Shown here: piece by piece, positions 6,946 through 14,878 of the stretch
Layout: each line of letters starts with the position of its first letter
Position numbering within the stretch: position 1 is the first letter of the stretch
Assembly: GCA_027045015.1 (NCBI GenBank)
Contig: JALUBF010000032.1
Coordinates: forward strand, 22,981 to 70,705
DNA: 47,725 nucleotides
DNA from: Sulfurovum sp.
GTDB lineage: Bacteria > Campylobacterota > Campylobacteria > Campylobacterales > Sulfurovaceae
Reading direction: 5' to 3'
The notes under the pieces: generated by a model
The model's database searches: none
What the model was told of the DNA's origin: nothing
Seen by the model: only the letters and a program-made list of their open reading frames with translations
Made by a program: the position numbers and the translations under genes

Positions 6946-8409
6946 GTGGAAACTAACATTATAGAAACACAAAAATTCATACTAAAACTCTTTCCTGAAA
7001 TTATGGTAAAGGGTTCATCAGCTAAACGTCAAATGGTTGGACAACTCTACAACAACTTACTAAAAATGTTAGAAATTTTTAGTGAAGATATAAATGTACG
7101 AAAATTCTCTGACAAGATAGAGGTAGTAACACCCATAGAGTTTGTAGTAGAGGTTAGAGAGCTTTTGTTAAATACCTCTGGTATTGAGCAGGTTCTTGAA
7201 GCCTTACAGTTTGACAAGATAAACACACTTGATGAGATAAAAGTCAAAGTTGGTGAAATTATGCATAAAGAGATAGATGGTAAAACATTTGTAGTACGGG
7301 CAAAGCGTTCTGGTACTCATGAGTTTCGTTCAACCCAACTAGAGCAAACTGTAGGTGGATATATGTTAGCTACATACCCTAGTAATGGCGTTGATCTGCA
7401 CAATCCAGAAGTAACAATTCGCATAGAGTTAATAAACAATCAACTAAATATCATTACTCATAAATACATAGGGCTTTCTGGATTTCCCATAGGTACACAA
7501 GGAGATATACTCTCTTTGATGTCTGGAGGATTTGACTCTACGGTTGCATCTTATCTTACTATGAAACGTGGACTTAAAACCCATTTTATCTTCTTCAATC
7601 TTGGTGGTATAGCACATGAGATAGGTGTAAAACAGGTAGCTCTTTATCTTTGGAGCAAATTTGGCTCTTCACATAGAGTAAAGTTTATCTCTGTACCTTT
7701 TGATGATGTACTAACTGAGATCTTTCGCTCTACCCACAACACATATATGGGTGTAACGCTTAAACGTCTTATGCTTCTTGCATCTGAAAAGATAGCCAAC
7801 AATATGGGTATAGATGCTCTTCTTACTGGTGAATCTGTAGCACAAGTAAGTAGCCAAACTCTTCGTAACTTAGCACTTATTGACCAAGTAACTACTAAAC
7901 TTGTTTTGCGTCCACTATCTACTATGAATAAACCTGAGATAATAGACATAGCCAACAAGATAGGTACTCGTCGCTTTGCAGAGAGTATGCCTGAGTATTG
8001 TGGAGTAATCTCTAAAAATCCAATAACTCATGGCTCATACAAACGTATGGAGCGTGAAGCAAAACATTTTGATTATAGTGTATTGGATAAAGCTGTTGAA
8101 GATGCTCAACACATCTATGTAGATGAGATACTAGATGATGTTACAAACAATACAGCCATAGAGGTAGTAAATGAACTTAATGATGAATATGTAGTTATAG
8201 ATATACGTGCAGAAGATGAGTGTATAGAAACTTCATGTAAAAGTATCAAGATACCATTTCACAAACTCAAATCTGAATTTAAAAAACTACCACAAGATAG
8301 AGAGTATCTATTATATTGTGAAAAAGGGATAATGTCACAATTGCACGCTCAGTATCTAAGAGATGCTGAAGATGCAAAAAATGTCAGAGTGTATAGACCT
8401 TTAGATTAA
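6946..8409 (+). CDS. thiI: tRNA 4-thiouridine synthase with rhodanese domain
   Basis: A 487-aa cytosolic enzyme that makes s4U8 in tRNA and may pass sulfur to thiazole synthesis. In order it has a ferredoxin-like region beginning LKLFPEIMVKG, a THUMP domain (about 65-165), a PP-loop ATPase with SLMSGGFDSTVASY, and a C-terminal rhodanese domain. The rhodanese domain has the persulfide cysteine C458 in LLYCEKGIMSQ. Many Campylobacterota ThiI proteins lack the rhodanese part, so its presence is informative. The start is GTG, after GAAGGT. It converges with the M14 gene and overlaps it by 4 bases. Confidence 0.93.
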   Translation: METNIIETQKFILKLFPEIMVKGSSAKRQMVGQLYNNLLKMLEIFSEDINVRKFSDKIEVVTPIEFVVEVRELLLNTSGIEQVLEALQFDKINTLDEIKVKVGEIMHKEIDGKTFVVRAKRSGTHEFRSTQLEQTVGGYMLATYPSNGVDLHNPEVTIRIELINNQLNIITHKYIGLSGFPIGTQGDILSLMSGGFDSTVASYLTMKRGLKTHFIFFNLGGIAHEIGVKQVALYLWSKFGSSHRVKFISVPFDDVLTEIFRSTHNTYMGVTLKRLMLLASEKIANNMGIDALLTGESVAQVSSQTLRNLALIDQVTTKLVLRPLSTMNKPEIIDIANKIGTRRFAESMPEYCGVISKNPITHGSYKRMEREAKHFDYSVLDKAVEDAQHIYVDEILDDVTNNTAIEVVNELNDEYVVIDIRAEDECIETSCKSIKIPFHKLKSEFKKLPQDREYLLYCEKGIMSQLHAQYLRDAEDAKNVRVYRPLD

Positions 8410-10982
8410 TATTTCTCTAAAGGGTGATATACAACAGTAGCAGATTTGGAGAAGTTTGGTACATCATCATATGCAAATACTGCATAAAACTTCTTCTTAT
8501 CAAATGAGGCAAAGTTATCATATGTATATGTATCTTTACCTCCATATATCTTTACACCGTCCATAAAATGATTTGGTATATGAAAGCTATTTCTTACAAC
8601 ATAGTAGCCTTTTATCTCTTCATCATCTACTTTATCCCAAGAGAGTTTTATCATCTTATTCTCTTTTGTTATCTTAAGATTTTCCACTTTAGCTGTAAGC
8701 TCTCTTCTTTTATGGATATATTTAATAACTAGTTCTACATCAGTGTTCCACTGAACTATCCTATTTTTCATACCTAGTGATGATGTAGGTTTTATAACAA
8801 GTTTTAACTTTTTACCCTCTTGATACATCTCATCCAATACTCTCTTAGAGAGTGTATCAAACTTAAAGTATTGATACTCTTTTTTTGATAAATCATTTTC
8901 TGCTACTTCATAACCAATATACTCTATCTTTTCACGATTTTCAATATCGTCATAAGTACCAACTTCATCAAGTTCTACCAACTCAACATAGTAGTGTACA
9001 TCTGATTTACTCTTAAAAGTATTGTTATTACGTATGCGTAATGCACATTGAGTTATCATATTGGTTTTAGAGTCTGGTAATTCTGCCAAATCAAAATCCA
9101 AATATCCATAGACTCTTTTCCCATTTTTGTCAAATCCTGATTTAAGTCCATCTTCTACCATATCTACAGATATAGTAGATGTTGAAGATGTTGTAAGTTT
9201 TATCTTCTCATTCTCAAGTGTATATTTGATATCAAGTATAGGTCTATAGTGGATACCACCACCAAACTTACCATAACCTATATCAAACTGCATCAATTGT
9301 GAATCTTCCCCATCAGGTAAGTTTTTAGGACCATCAAGTCTAAATACAACCTTGCCTCTATTTATCTCATCTTGCAGAAGTTCACACTCATGCTTAGAGA
9401 AACTCCAATGATTCCAGATACCTTGAGTTAGATTACTAGACTGTATAGCACGTCCTATAACACCTTTACTATTTGCATTCTCTACTTCATTAAAGTCTGT
9501 AACTTCACTGAAACTCTCTTGATCAAGTAAAGATAGGTTCCACTCTCCAAATTTCTCTATCTTTGCACCTACACGATTCATAGGGTAAATGTAAAAACGA
9601 GCCGATTTAATAATGGCATTTTCTGGTATGCTCTCAAGATCAAAGCTCATTACAGCATCACAGATACCACGAGATTTATTGATACCTACAAATAGTGAAT
9701 TGAGTCCAAAATGTGAACGATTCTGCTCTTGTGTGTACTCTCCAACATATCCTGTACCTGATTTATTTGCAAATATAAGTTTAAAAAACTCATCATCTTC
9801 AAGCCATGTACGCACTTTAACTACTGGTGCAAAAGGAGATTTGTAACCAGTTGTCTTATTGACTGCCCGTATAGTATAGTGATAGTTTGTAGATGAATTT
9901 AAGTCTCTATCTGTAAAAGTTTGCTCTCCAACTATACCAACCATTGTACGCTCATTACAGGCATCTTTATCGTTAGTACTTCTATATATCTCAAAATATA
10001 TATCATTACGTACTTCATACTTCCAACTAAGTGTCACAGATGTAGCATCTCTACTATCTATAGTAAAATCATCTACACGTTTTGGTGCTACTGAAGAGTA
10101 GTTAATAACCTCAGAGAAAGCATACTTAAGTGCTGGTATATTTTCATCTATACTTCCTGACATACTTTTCATATAATCAGGTATATTTTTAGTTCCTACC
10201 TCAGCAACTATAGCTATGATACCTTTTGAGTAGTAGTATTCACGTCCAGAACCACTTATGAGTCCTGCTGGTGGCTTACCTCTGTGTATTCCATATTTGC
10301 GTCCAGTCACTTTTGCAAACTCATCATTCATATTGGCACAAAGAACATTCATATCTGTACCATCTATCTCTGCTTCATGCATAAATTTATGAGCAGGAAA
10401 AAATACATTTCCCTGAGAGTGATAATCAAATGCTATAGTGATATTTTCATGAGCATCAACAAACTCTTTTATGGCTCTAGTCTCTGCTTCTGAAAATGGT
10501 TCTTCTCCTCCATATACATTAGATGATGTATTTGAATTTTTTATAAACCCAACAGAGAAGTTACGATTGAGATCAACTCCTATAGTACCATCATGGTTTT
10601 TACGTCTATTTTTACGCCAAAATGAAAAATGTTTACGAGAGTATTCATATCCATCAGGATTTAAACAAGGTACCATATAGATAGTAGATCTACTAAGTGA
10701 TCTCTCCAAAACTGGATCTACATCTTGATTTTTAGCTACATCACTAATAAATTTAAGTGCCAACTCATGCCCTACCCATTCACGTGCATGGATACTTCCA
10801 GTAAATAGCATAGCCGGTTTTTCATCAGCTCGCTCGACATCTTTACTTATCTTGGCAAGGACTATATCTCGTCCCTCGTAAGTTGTACCTATCTTCTCTA
10901 TCTTTATAAGGCTAGGATACGATTTTTCCATCTCATATAGAAAGTTTAAACTTTCATCATAAGACATATATTGGTTTTTCAT
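8406..10982 (-). CDS. M14 zinc carboxypeptidase with fibronectin III and DNRLRE-like beta domains
   Basis: An 858-aa protein. Residues 1-300 are an M14 carboxypeptidase with HAREW (zinc H65, E68), CLNPDGYEY, VDLNRNF (N139/R140), zinc H188 in DYHSQG and catalytic E261 in VAEVGTK, so it should be active. Next come a fibronectin III module (about 304-390), two beta-sandwich regions like DNRLRE domains (about 400-590 and 590-755), and a second FN3 module at the C-terminus. No signal peptide is visible, and an in-frame TAA lies four codons before the ATG, so a missed leader is ruled out. Its promoter is at 11013-11018, downstream of the ATP-grasp genes. Confidence 0.85.
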   Translation of the reverse strand: MKNQYMSYDESLNFLYEMEKSYPSLIKIEKIGTTYEGRDIVLAKISKDVERADEKPAMLFTGSIHAREWVGHELALKFISDVAKNQDVDPVLERSLSRSTIYMVPCLNPDGYEYSRKHFSFWRKNRRKNHDGTIGVDLNRNFSVGFIKNSNTSSNVYGGEEPFSEAETRAIKEFVDAHENITIAFDYHSQGNVFFPAHKFMHEAEIDGTDMNVLCANMNDEFAKVTGRKYGIHRGKPPAGLISGSGREYYYSKGIIAIVAEVGTKNIPDYMKSMSGSIDENIPALKYAFSEVINYSSVAPKRVDDFTIDSRDATSVTLSWKYEVRNDIYFEIYRSTNDKDACNERTMVGIVGEQTFTDRDLNSSTNYHYTIRAVNKTTGYKSPFAPVVKVRTWLEDDEFFKLIFANKSGTGYVGEYTQEQNRSHFGLNSLFVGINKSRGICDAVMSFDLESIPENAIIKSARFYIYPMNRVGAKIEKFGEWNLSLLDQESFSEVTDFNEVENANSKGVIGRAIQSSNLTQGIWNHWSFSKHECELLQDEINRGKVVFRLDGPKNLPDGEDSQLMQFDIGYGKFGGGIHYRPILDIKYTLENEKIKLTTSSTSTISVDMVEDGLKSGFDKNGKRVYGYLDFDLAELPDSKTNMITQCALRIRNNNTFKSKSDVHYYVELVELDEVGTYDDIENREKIEYIGYEVAENDLSKKEYQYFKFDTLSKRVLDEMYQEGKKLKLVIKPTSSLGMKNRIVQWNTDVELVIKYIHKRRELTAKVENLKITKENKMIKLSWDKVDDEEIKGYYVVRNSFHIPNHFMDGVKIYGGKDTYTYDNFASFDKKKFYAVFAYDDVPNFSKSATVVYHPLEKY

Positions 10983-11012
10983 TGATAATAATCTTTATAT
11001 GGAATTTTTGAA

Positions 11013-11018
11013 ATTATA
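11013..11018 (-). promoter_or_regulatory. -10 box for the M14 carboxypeptidase gene
   Basis: GCTATAAT on the minus strand, with a predicted start about 22 bases before the ATG at 10982. Together with the hairpin at 11042-11067 it separates this gene from the ATP-grasp operon. Confidence 0.55.
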
Positions 11019-11041
11019 GCAAATTTTCTGTAGGGTAAGTT

Positions 11042-11067
11042 TGTGGGGTGTTTAAAACACCACCACA
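11042..11067 (-). terminator. Hairpin just after the ATP-grasp/HhH gene
   Basis: TGTGG-GGTGT pairs with ACACC-CCACA, with a single bulged A and a small loop, seven bases past the stop. A U-rich tail follows only on the plus strand, so on the minus strand it may be an attenuating or 3'-protecting hairpin. Confidence 0.45.
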
Positions 11068-11073
11068 TTTATA

Positions 11074-12504
11074 TTATTGTAATCTATTTTTAAATGCTTG
11101 CCATGCTTTATCTAGCTCTTTAAGCATCTTTTTCTTAAACCATGAAAAATCTTTTAAAAACTCCTCTGGTCTCTCTTCCAATCTTTGGATAACTTCATTA
11201 TCATCTATCTTGTTAAGTATCTCTTTTACTTTTTTATTGCCAATACCCTTAACAGATGTAAATACCTCTTTTATATGCTCTTGAGTAATCTCAATAACCG
11301 ACTCTTCACTCTCATCACTACCAACCTCATCATAGGTATCTTTAGGATTTGATTTTGTATGAACTTTTCTTACACTATGTCCATAGTTATCTTGAAAGTT
11401 CCACTTCTCACTTGACCACTCTTCTGAAGTTCTATCTTTTGTAAGTAACATTGGATAAAGAGCATCTAGCTCATGCAAATACAATTCGCCATCTTTGGTC
11501 TCTTTAGTTTTTTTATCTAAAAAATATGCACCATCATAACTAGGTGTATATCTTCCAAAAGTTATGTAACGAAGTGTTCTTAGTACAGATGAATCCATTT
11601 TACCAAGCTCTTCCCAATTATATAGAGGGATATTTGGCTTAGCAAATCTACCATTTGAGAACTTCCACATTAAGTATTGACCTATCCAGTCTCTAATGTA
11701 TGGGAATGCTGCAAATGCAGTAGCACACTCCAATATACGATATTTACCATCTTCACCTACAGCTACATCACATGCCCAATACTCAGCATTTGCAGATTTA
11801 GACACTTGTACAGCAAGATCAAGAAGCTCTTTAGGCACGTCCATATAGTCCATACTTCCACCTTGAGAGGTGTTAGTTAGCCACTCACCTTCTGGTGGAC
11901 GTCTCCAAAATGCACAAACTGGTTTATGTCCTATAAGCATTACACGTACATCAGCAGACATTGGAACAAAGTCTTGAAAATATGCTGGGTGATACTTCTT
12001 TTGAGCTAAAAGATTATGAGCCTCTTGAGCAGAATCAACTTTATGTACAAAATAGCCACCATAGTTAGATGGACCATAAGATTTTTTGATAATCTTAGGG
12101 AACTCTGTCTTGTCTATGAATTTAGATGCTTTCTCTTGATCATAAAATATATATGTTTTTGGAATAGGTATATCATACTTCCATGCAAAACGTGTTACAT
12201 TCTCTTTAGATTTATTTGAAAATTGTGTATCCATAGATGGTATAAACTGTACATTAGGAAGCTCACGAGCTATCTCTCTAAATGTCTCATAAGCAGTTGC
12301 AGGGATATTTCCTATCAATATATCTATCTTTTTACGTCTAACCTCTTTTACAAATCTATCTTTATCATTTTTCCAGTGGTAGATTACTGTTTCAATCTTA
12401 TCTGGCCACCCTCTAAAGTTTGATTTGTCAAAAAATCTTAAAACGTGGTCAAGGTATAGCATACCTATCTTTGGTAATTTATCTTCTTTTTTACTCTTTG
12501 CCAT
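11074..12504 (-). CDS. ATP-grasp ligase-like protein with C-terminal helix-hairpin-helix domain
   Basis: A 476-aa cytosolic protein. After a pre-ATP-grasp region come the ATP-grasp elements: PKIIKKSYGPSNYGGYF, YFQDFVPMSADVRVML, the R/G-rich segment WLTNTSQGGSM and CDVAVGEDGKYRILECA. In RimK-like ligases the last motif normally reads E-x-N, but here it is ECA, so one metal-binding Asn is missing. The C-terminal 70 residues include VKGIGNKKVKEIL, a helix-hairpin-helix motif that usually contacts nucleic acid. The gene follows the second ATP-grasp gene by 11 bases with its own AAGGAGA site. Substrate unknown; carboxylate-amine ligation is inferred. Confidence 0.75.
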   Translation of the reverse strand: MAKSKKEDKLPKIGMLYLDHVLRFFDKSNFRGWPDKIETVIYHWKNDKDRFVKEVRRKKIDILIGNIPATAYETFREIARELPNVQFIPSMDTQFSNKSKENVTRFAWKYDIPIPKTYIFYDQEKASKFIDKTEFPKIIKKSYGPSNYGGYFVHKVDSAQEAHNLLAQKKYHPAYFQDFVPMSADVRVMLIGHKPVCAFWRRPPEGEWLTNTSQGGSMDYMDVPKELLDLAVQVSKSANAEYWACDVAVGEDGKYRILECATAFAAFPYIRDWIGQYLMWKFSNGRFAKPNIPLYNWEELGKMDSSVLRTLRYITFGRYTPSYDGAYFLDKKTKETKDGELYLHELDALYPMLLTKDRTSEEWSSEKWNFQDNYGHSVRKVHTKSNPKDTYDEVGSDESEESVIEITQEHIKEVFTSVKGIGNKKVKEILNKIDDNEVIQRLEERPEEFLKDFSWFKKKMLKELDKAWQAFKNRLQ

Positions 12505-12515
12505 ATTGTCTCCTT

Positions 12516-13415
12516 TTATTGTTTTGTTTTTCTATCTATCATATCGACTATTAAATCAATCTTCTTTTTATTGAAATCAAGTCCCATCTTCTCTTGTTCT
12601 GGTGTAGCAAATGCAGGGATACCATTTACTTCAAGTACCACATACTCTTCTCTCTCTAAGTCATAAATGATGTCAACCCCTGCTATATCTGTACCACAAA
12701 CTTTAGCTGCTTTTTTAGCTATGGCTATAACCTCATCATCTGGCTCACGTAAAAATACAGAACCACCACTTGTAACATTGGTACGCCAATCCGATTTTGA
12801 TGCCTTACGCCCATAACAAGATACAAACTTACCATCTACTATATCTACTCTAAAGTCTGTATTGTCATACTTTACAAACTTCTCTACATAGAAAAAACGT
12901 AAATCCATCTGATTTAAAAATGGCAATAACATATCAAGTGTTGCTTGATTTTCTATCTTGGTTAGACCTACTCCACCCCAACCATCTGTTGGTTTATATA
13001 CCATTTTAGACCATTTATTCATAATCTTCTCTAACTGTTTGGTATTGTCTCTATGACAAAGCTGAAACTCTGGTGTTGCTATGCCATTTTGTTGAAGCAA
13101 AAAAGAGGTCTGAAACTTATCTTCAGTAAGAGCAAAAGCATCATAACTATTTATCATAGGTATAGCACGATTTAGTGCTTGATATAAAAAAGTCTGATAC
13201 TGAGTCTGCTCCCCAGCATTATAGGAAAAGAACAGATCAAGCTCATCTACCTTTAAGCCTTTATGATAGATATGCCCCTTTTTTGCTATGGCATTACGTA
13301 GATTTATATCTGTTACACTATCTATACCTCGCTCTCTTAGATTTTTAACAATCTTCTTTTGAATCTTGTCTCCACCACTGTTACCATAAAGCCATATACC
13401 TATTTTTCTGTCCAT
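12516..13415 (-). CDS. RimK-like ATP-grasp ligase
   Basis: About 299 aa. It has the RimK-type layout: an N-terminal Rossmann-like part (IGIWLYGNSGGDKI), a lysine-bearing MVYKPTDGWGGVGL loop, FRVDIVDGKFVSCYGRKAS, TSGGS, and the intact acidic/metal motif GVDIIYD...VLEVNGIPAF. The enzyme is predicted to join a carboxylate to an amine using ATP; the substrate may be an amino acid, peptide or protein end. I chose the ATG at 13415, preceded by GGAGGA; an in-frame ATG at 13448 lacks that. It is the first gene of a two-ligase operon, divergent from the M20 peptidase (105 bases between starts). Confidence 0.8.
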   Translation of the reverse strand: MDRKIGIWLYGNSGGDKIQKKIVKNLRERGIDSVTDINLRNAIAKKGHIYHKGLKVDELDLFFSYNAGEQTQYQTFLYQALNRAIPMINSYDAFALTEDKFQTSFLLQQNGIATPEFQLCHRDNTKQLEKIMNKWSKMVYKPTDGWGGVGLTKIENQATLDMLLPFLNQMDLRFFYVEKFVKYDNTDFRVDIVDGKFVSCYGRKASKSDWRTNVTSGGSVFLREPDDEVIAIAKKAAKVCGTDIAGVDIIYDLEREEYVVLEVNGIPAFATPEQEKMGLDFNKKKIDLIVDMIDRKTKQ

Positions 13416-13520
13416 ATTGTTCCTCCAAGTCATAAGTTTAATCTCCAATTCTACACTTTTTTACTAAAATAATCATATATAAATAAAAATTAAACTTATA
13501 AATAAAGAGAGTGTGACATT

Positions 13521-14618
13521 ATGAACAATTTTGATGAGCTAAAGAGCATTATAGAGATAAACTCATGGACAAAAAATAAAATAGGTGTAGATAAAAATGG
13601 GGAAATCTTTACAAAGTGGTTAGAGGAGTTAGGGTATATAGTAGAGGTACATCATAGAGAAGATATAGGTAATCACTTACATTTTAAATCTAAAAGTAAA
13701 GATGGTAAAAAGCTTCTACTTCTTGGTCACCTAGATACTGTATTTCCACCAGATACTTTTGAAGAGTTTAGAGAAGATAAAGAGTGGATATATGGTGCAG
13801 GAGTTTGTGATATGAAAGGTGGGAACTATGTTGCACTACAAGCATTACGAAATGCCAAAGCAAAATTTGGTGATATTTATAACATAGATTTTTTACTAGT
13901 AAGCGATGAAGAGACAGGGAGTGATGACTCTAAATATCTATCTAAAAAGATAGCAAAAGATTATGACTACTGTATGGTATTTGAAGCAGCAGGAGTCAAT
14001 GATGAAGTGGTCATTGGAAGAAAAGGTGTTGGTACATTTTTTATAGATATAAAAGGTAAAGCATCTCATGCAGGTAACCATTATACAGCAGGAGCAGATG
14101 CCAATCTTGAAGCCTCCAAAAAACTTATGGCTCTTGTATCGCTAACCAACTTAGATAAACAGACTACTGTAAATGTAGGTAAGATAGAAGGAGGCATAGG
14201 AGCCAATACCATCTCGCCTAATGCTCATCTTACATTTGAACTACGCTACACAACTACAGATGAACGTGATAGAGTTCTAAAAGACATAGATGAGATAGTA
14301 GCTCATAACTACGTGAATGGTACAACTTCAACACTTAGTGGTGGCATACAAAGAGATGTTATGCAACCATCTAAGCAACAAGAGATTTTCATAGAACACA
14401 TCAATGCTTTATGTCATATAACTCTTCCTACAGAAAAGAGAGGTGGAGTAAGTGATGCCAATATCATATCTTCACAAGGAGTTGCTACTCTTGATGGTTG
14501 GGGACCTTATGGTGATGGTGATCACACCATAAATGAACGTGCATCTAAGAAAAGTTTTATAGAACGTATAGAGTTAGTTAGTCAGATATTTAAGTATTTT
14601 TTAAAAGGAAATATATAA
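13521..14618 (+). CDS. M20-family zinc peptidase (glutamate carboxypeptidase-like)
   Basis: A 365-aa predicted cytosolic di-zinc exopeptidase. The motifs are GHLDTVFP (H70, D72), YGAGVCDMKGG (bridging D98), SDEETGS (catalytic E130, E131), the lid segment GKASHAG and the late zinc histidine in GDGDHTIN. The pattern is close to carboxypeptidase G2-like and CPDG2 relatives, which release C-terminal glutamate. No signal peptide. The ATG follows an AAAGAGAG ribosome site. Divergence from a two-ligase operon suggests it removes or recycles what the ligases add, but this is inference. Confidence 0.83.
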   Translation: MNNFDELKSIIEINSWTKNKIGVDKNGEIFTKWLEELGYIVEVHHREDIGNHLHFKSKSKDGKKLLLLGHLDTVFPPDTFEEFREDKEWIYGAGVCDMKGGNYVALQALRNAKAKFGDIYNIDFLLVSDEETGSDDSKYLSKKIAKDYDYCMVFEAAGVNDEVVIGRKGVGTFFIDIKGKASHAGNHYTAGADANLEASKKLMALVSLTNLDKQTTVNVGKIEGGIGANTISPNAHLTFELRYTTTDERDRVLKDIDEIVAHNYVNGTTSTLSGGIQRDVMQPSKQQEIFIEHINALCHITLPTEKRGGVSDANIISSQGVATLDGWGPYGDGDHTINERASKKSFIERIELVSQIFKYFLKGNI

Positions 14619-14657
14619 TTATTTTAAATAAAACTATCTTTATCTAATTTATTTCGC

Positions 14658-14663
14658 TATAAT
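14658..14663 (+). promoter_or_regulatory. -10 box for deaD
   Basis: CGCTATAAT lies 40 bases after the M20 stop and about 215 bases before the helicase ATG, predicting a long 5' leader. Confidence 0.6.
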
Positions 14664-14670
14664 TTCGAAC

Positions 14671-14878
14671 TTTTCTGCAAGAGAGTACTAAACTCCTTTT
14701 ACGAGAGACTAAAAGTCTCCTTATCTCCACGCCAATGCGTGTAATAACCCTATAGGGTTAAAAGTTTGGTATCAATTTGCATAAAATAGGGTTCTAAACC
14801 TCTTGATACCATAGTTTCTAACTATAAACATACAAGACAATAACAACACCGAAAAATTTAACACAAAGATATACAACT
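14671..14878 (+). promoter_or_regulatory. Long 5' leader of the DEAD-box helicase, made of consecutive hairpins
   Basis: The leader holds five successive stem-loops: 14705-14719 (6 bp), 14728-14741 (5 bp), the perfect 16-base palindrome at 14745-14760, 14768-14810 (8-bp outer stem GGTATCAA/TTGATACC enclosing a small inner hairpin) and 14811-14825 (6 bp). The last 50 bases before the ATG are unpaired, AC-rich and lack a ribosome site. Such leaders are known to control cold-shock helicase genes in other bacteria; here that role is inferred. No ORF is supported in this stretch. Confidence 0.65.

Noticed and set aside
13416-13448. Upstream ATG for the RimK-like ligase
   Set aside because: GGAGGA lies between it and the ATG at 13415, which is therefore the better start.
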